From positions 1 through 43,383 of the forward strand of contig RFFU01000033.1 in NCBI GenBank assembly GCA_003697085.1: a stretch of DNA of 43,383 nucleotides, in the 5' to 3' direction. Below, piece after piece: positions 40,418-43,383 of the stretch; positions within the stretch are counted from its first letter, which is position 1; every line of letters begins with the position of its first letter. The stretch comes from Candidatus Hydrogenedentota bacterium. GTDB lineage: Bacteria > UBA8481 > J006. The notes below the pieces were generated by a model, which did no database searches, was not told the origin of the DNA, and saw only the letters and a program-made list of their open reading frames with translations. The translations under genes and the position numbers were made by a program.

Positions 40418-41980
40418 ATGAACGGCGAGGAAGAGACTCTTACCGCGGATATTCCGGTCGGAAGACGACTTCGAAAGAACACGGCTTCGATGGCCCTGGG
40501 AGTCGGGCTCTCGCGCGTCACAGGACTCGTTCGGGAACAGGCCTTCGCCATTCTCTTCGGAGCCTCTCCCGCAATGGACGCCTTCGTCGCCGCCTTTCGC
40601 GTTCCGAATCTCTTCCGGGACCTCCTCGCCGAGAATATCTCCTCGAATTGCGTTCTTCCCGTTTATACCCAGGAACAAAAGAAAAGCGCCGACGCAGCGG
40701 CGATCTTCGCGGGAGGGACACTCGTTCTGCTCGTAACCGTCTCGCTTGCGATCGTTCTGGCGGGAATTGTGGCCGCTCCGGAACTGTGTCGCATTCTGGT
40801 TTCCGGCTACGTCGGCGATCCTGTCCGCTTTCCCCTGACGGTTCTTCTGACACGTTGGCTTCTGCCTTTTCTCGCCCTGATCTCTCTCACAGCCTTCTTC
40901 CAATCGCTTCTGAACGCCCACGGGCGTTTCTTCGGACCAGCCGCGTCCGCCGCCGTCCTCAATATCCTTTTCGTTCTTCTCGGCTGGGGATTCTCCCGCT
41001 GCGTGACCCCTGCCGTTCTGGGAATGGCCTGGGGAGCGCTGCTCGGTGCCGCGGGGGCCTTGGGCTTTCTCCTTCTCCTGGCCCGTCCGGCCGGAATCCG
41101 CCTCCGCCTCGCTCCCTTCTGGAAGGTCCGCTCGGTCGGAACAATGCTTCTTCTGGCGGGACCGGTCGTGCTCGGGGTCGCGGCGACCAATATCAACCTT
41201 TTCGTCAATACCATTGTCGCGACTTATGCCGGAGGAGGAGCGCTGGCCTATCTGAACTATTCCTATCGCCTGATGCACCTCCCGCTCGGTCTGATCGGGG
41301 TCAGCCTCGGGACGGCGGTTCTGCCGGCCCTCTCGCGTGCCGCGGCTCACGGGCAAAACGAGGAATTCTCCGGCCTTCTCCGGCGCGCCGTCACCTATGC
41401 GCTCTTGCTTGCCGTCCCCGCCGCTCTCGGAATGATTCTTCTTCGACAGGATATCGTCAGCGTTCTCTACGAGCATGGCCGCTTCTCCCACAAGGACACA
41501 ATCGCGGCTTCGCTGGCCCTTTTCGGCTACGCCTCCGGAATACCGGCCTTCGCCTTGAATCGCGTTCTCGCTCCTGCATTCTATTCCCGCCTCGATTCCA
41601 AAACCCCTGTTCTGTGCGGAGCCGTGGCCGTGGCATGCAACATTCTCCTCAGCGTCGGAGCCGTCTGGTTCGGATACGGTTTTGTCGGGATTGCCGCCGC
41701 CGCCTCGGCCGCCGGTTTCCTCCAGACCCTTCTGCTTACCTTCTTCCTCCACCGCAGGGGTTGGATCGCGCGGCCGGGGGATGAGGAAACGAAAGGAACA
41801 AAACGGCGCCGAAGTTCTATCGTTGTCCTTCTCTTCGGATCCGTCGTGATGGTTGGAGTGATTCTTTTTGTTCAGCGGCTGGGAATCGAAAATCGATACC
41901 TGCGTTTGAGTGCCGAAATTTTAGCGGGGGCGGCGGGATATCTCTCGATCCTTTTTGCGAGTCGCTTCCGTGAATTTTGA
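40418..41980 (+). CDS. murJ: Lipid II flippase MurJ
   Basis: 520 aa from ATG 40418; GAGGGG ends 5 nt upstream. MurJ moves lipid-linked peptidoglycan precursor across the inner membrane. The start RRLRKNTASMALGVGLSRVT, then GLVREQAFAILFGAS, FRVPNLFRDLLAENI and VLPVYTQE, is the MviN/MurJ signature. Many membrane helices (about 13-14 by eye) include PLGLIGVSLGTAVLPALSRA with the conserved central charges. A hydrophobic last helix ends the protein. Length is normal. The 3' end overlaps the opposing glycosyltransferase gene by 60 nt. Confidence 0.94.
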   Translation: MNGEEETLTADIPVGRRLRKNTASMALGVGLSRVTGLVREQAFAILFGASPAMDAFVAAFRVPNLFRDLLAENISSNCVLPVYTQEQKKSADAAAIFAGGTLVLLVTVSLAIVLAGIVAAPELCRILVSGYVGDPVRFPLTVLLTRWLLPFLALISLTAFFQSLLNAHGRFFGPAASAAVLNILFVLLGWGFSRCVTPAVLGMAWGALLGAAGALGFLLLLARPAGIRLRLAPFWKVRSVGTMLLLAGPVVLGVAATNINLFVNTIVATYAGGGALAYLNYSYRLMHLPLGLIGVSLGTAVLPALSRAAAHGQNEEFSGLLRRAVTYALLLAVPAALGMILLRQDIVSVLYEHGRFSHKDTIAASLALFGYASGIPAFALNRVLAPAFYSRLDSKTPVLCGAVAVACNILLSVGAVWFGYGFVGIAAAASAAGFLQTLLLTFFLHRRGWIARPGDEETKGTKRRRSSIVVLLFGSVVMVGVILFVQRLGIENRYLRLSAEILAGAAGYLSILFASRFREF

Positions 41981-42790
41981 GCAGACGACGTTCGGGTTTC
42001 CACGAACGATCCCCGCTGCCGCCCGCGCGGGCCGCGGAGAACGCGCCCGAAGGAGGTTTTCCTCGGCAGCGTCGCGGTCGTGCTCTGGATGGTAGAGATG
42101 GTACACGATCATTCGCCCGCGGACCTCGCATCGGCCGACACCGGAGGCGAAAAGCCTTCGGACGAGATCTTGGTCCTCGTGGCCCCAGCCCTCGAACGAT
42201 TCATCGAAACCATTGACGGCGACGAGATCCTCCATCCGAAAGGCCATATTGCACCCGCGGACTCCCTTGAGCCGGAAATGCACCCGCGGGAAGAACGGAC
42301 GGCGGATGGCATTGAACCGATTGGAAAAATGAAAAACGTTGCGGGCGAGAAGTCCGAGGGAGGGAAGGGCGGGAGAGCCGTCGGCGGCAAGACGCTCTGA
42401 AAACGCCTTGTCGAGAATAACACGATGACCTTGAAGATAGGCCCGGCGCTTTTCGAGAGCATTGAAACAGTGCAGGATATCGGCCACATAGTTTCGGTGG
42501 GGAATACAATCGCCGTCGAGGAAAGCGACGAGTTCGGTCGAGACATTGGAAAGGGCGAGATTGCGGACGGCCGCGAGACGAAAACCGGCATCCTTCTGCC
42601 AGCAATGCAGCAAATTTAGACGGGGGAAAAAGGAATCGATCACGAACCGGGTCTCTTCCGTGGAACCGTCATCGGCCACGATGACCTTGAAATCCGAAAC
42701 GGTCTGAGAAACGAGCCCTGTCAGGACCAGTTCGAGGTAACGGGGGGAGTTATACGTGGAGACGACGACCGTAATGCGCGGTAAAGTCAC
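41921..42790 (-). CDS. Family 2 glycosyltransferase with a 7C-type C-terminus
   Basis: 289 aa from GTG 42790, which overlaps the stop of the upstream O-antigen-ligase-like gene as GTGA. The GT-A core reads ITVVVSTYNSPRYLELVLTG, then IVADDGSTEE, and the DxD-like site is FLDGDCIPH. A C-terminal RGCNMAFRMEDLVAVNGFDE followed by FEGWGHEDQDL matches the galactosyltransferase-type C-terminal domain. Such enzymes build surface polysaccharide or LPS. The last 20 residues (TEATRKKDREISRRPR end) overlap murJ and may be a read-on tail, so the natural stop could be less conserved. It forms an operon with the gene to its right. Confidence 0.85.
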   Translation of the reverse strand: MTLPRITVVVSTYNSPRYLELVLTGLVSQTVSDFKVIVADDGSTEETRFVIDSFFPRLNLLHCWQKDAGFRLAAVRNLALSNVSTELVAFLDGDCIPHRNYVADILHCFNALEKRRAYLQGHRVILDKAFSERLAADGSPALPSLGLLARNVFHFSNRFNAIRRPFFPRVHFRLKGVRGCNMAFRMEDLVAVNGFDESFEGWGHEDQDLVRRLFASGVGRCEVRGRMIVYHLYHPEHDRDAAEENLLRARSPRPARAAAGIVRGNPNVVCSKFTEATRKKDREISRRPR

Positions 42791-43383
42791 TGTTCGACCG
42801 TTGCGGAACGGCTCAGGGCGAGCCCGGCGAGAAACCATGCTTGGAGAGTGGGAAGCGTCGTGAAGAGTGTCTTGTCGAAGAACGATCCGACGAAGAGAGC
42901 CACGAGATATCCGCTGGAGACCCGCGCCAGACGTCCCGAAGATCCCGGGAGGTTTCGACGCCGGAGAAGATGCCAAAAGAGGATGCCGTAACAGAACCAT
43001 AAGGCCGCATAGAAGAAGATTCCGCCGGCGTGAAACGCCATAAGATAGGCGTTGTGAGGGTTGCGGCCTTCGACGAGGTAATTTCGATACGGGGGGGCAA
43101 CCGTCATAGGGTCGGGATGGAAATTGTTGAAACCGTGGCCGAACACGGGAGCGGCAAGGATCTCCGGAATGATGGCGCTCCAGATGACCAATCGATGGCG
43201 AATGGAACTTTGACGCGCGAAGGTCAAAACGTTCCAGTCGCGTACGGCTCCGCTGAAGAGAAGAAGCAGAAGGATCAGGAGAAACCAGACACCACGCCGG
43301 CGCAGGGAATCCTTCCAATCCTTCAAGAGGAAGATCGTCGCCGTTCCCGCGACCCAGGCCAGAACGGCTCCGCGGGACATCGC
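42787..43383 (-). CDS. O-antigen-ligase/polymerase-like membrane protein (5' end outside window)
   Basis: At least 199 aa of C-terminal sequence; the beginning lies beyond the right edge. Four to five membrane helices are visible (VWFLLILLLLLFSGAV, GGIFFYAALWFCYGILFWHL, YLVALFVGSFF and a last FLAGLAL). Between them lies a periplasmic loop with RHRLVIWSAIIPEILAAPVF and GHGFNNF, then GRNPHNAYL with the His that family members need. This is the Wzy_C/WaaL pattern, in which a ligase or polymerase handles undecaprenol-linked sugar chains. It overlaps the following glycosyltransferase by 4 nt. Ligase versus polymerase cannot be told from this part. Confidence 0.8.
   Translation of the reverse strand, partial: AMSRGAVLAWVAGTATIFLLKDWKDSLRRRGVWFLLILLLLLFSGAVRDWNVLTFARQSSIRHRLVIWSAIIPEILAAPVFGHGFNNFHPDPMTVAPPYRNYLVEGRNPHNAYLMAFHAGGIFFYAALWFCYGILFWHLLRRRNLPGSSGRLARVSSGYLVALFVGSFFDKTLFTTLPTLQAWFLAGLALSRSATVEQ

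Noticed and set aside
40265-41752. A 495-codon open frame on the minus strand opposite murJ
   Set aside because: MurJ motifs fully explain the plus strand, and the antisense product is dominated by Glu/Gly/Arg repeats.

Overview
The window is GC-rich, densely coded bacterial chromosome from a diderm organism that makes lipopolysaccharide. Envelope genes show this: a heptosyltransferase-type GT9, an Lnt lipoprotein N-acyltransferase, an LpxL-type acyltransferase, an O-antigen-ligase-like protein, MurJ, an EnvC-like protein and lipoproteins. MqnD points to menaquinone made by the futalosine route. The gene mix, the many proteins of unrecognised family, the dispersed palindromes and a bacterial histone-fold protein suggest a poorly sampled phylum. 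I cannot name it from sequence alone.

Layout. 1-631: a sigma70-type promoter with tandem LacI-type operators fires leftward out of the window; otherwise no gene. 632-6875: a von Willebrand A lipoprotein (- strand), an EnvC/LytM protein, an Asp-box propeller lipoprotein, a lone HicB-like protein and a membrane-anchored AphA-type phosphatase. 6906-10691: nadB, maf and a secreted TPR protein, overlapping end to end. 10893-13178: a GT9 glycosyltransferase converging on a GAF-SpoIIE phosphatase. 13233-16376: tatA and two tandem cyclic-nucleotide-binding paralogues, bracketed by two oppositely oriented copies of a MITE-like repeat. 16429-17353: a small degraded stretch with an AbiEii-type toxin remnant. 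17486-24863: a zinc-finger (ZAS-like) protein, then the type II secretion genes gspC, gspD, gspE and gspF. 24901-26138: two leftward membrane-protein genes. 26151-29660: a FAD glycerol-3-phosphate dehydrogenase, queG, the histone and mqnD. 29662-31091: a zinc-ribbon membrane protein and a WaaE-like GT2. 31474-31886: two tRNAs. 32014-35396: lnt, a GT28 (MGDG-synthase-like) glycosyltransferase and an LpxL-like acyltransferase. 35397-35640: a cluster of palindromes. 35812-41980: a PilS-like sensor fragment, dusB, a multi-GAF protein with a degenerate GGDEF, and murJ. 41921-43383: a GT2 and an O-antigen-ligase-like gene running in from the right edge.

The genes work mainly on envelope construction (lipid acylation, glycolipid and LPS assembly, lipid II flipping, type II secretion), redox cofactor supply (NAD, menaquinone, glycerol-3-phosphate oxidation), tRNA modification (queG, dusB) and signalling (SpoIIE phosphatase, cNMP sensors, PAS and GAF proteins). 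Both leadered genes with good Shine-Dalgarno sites and apparently leaderless genes, with an extended -10 only 6-11 nt before ATG, are present.

The items most worth following are the histone-fold protein, the repeat-bracketed tatA/cNMP cassette, the leaderless-promoter pattern, the enlarged secretin and the dehydrogenase gene without a normal start codon.
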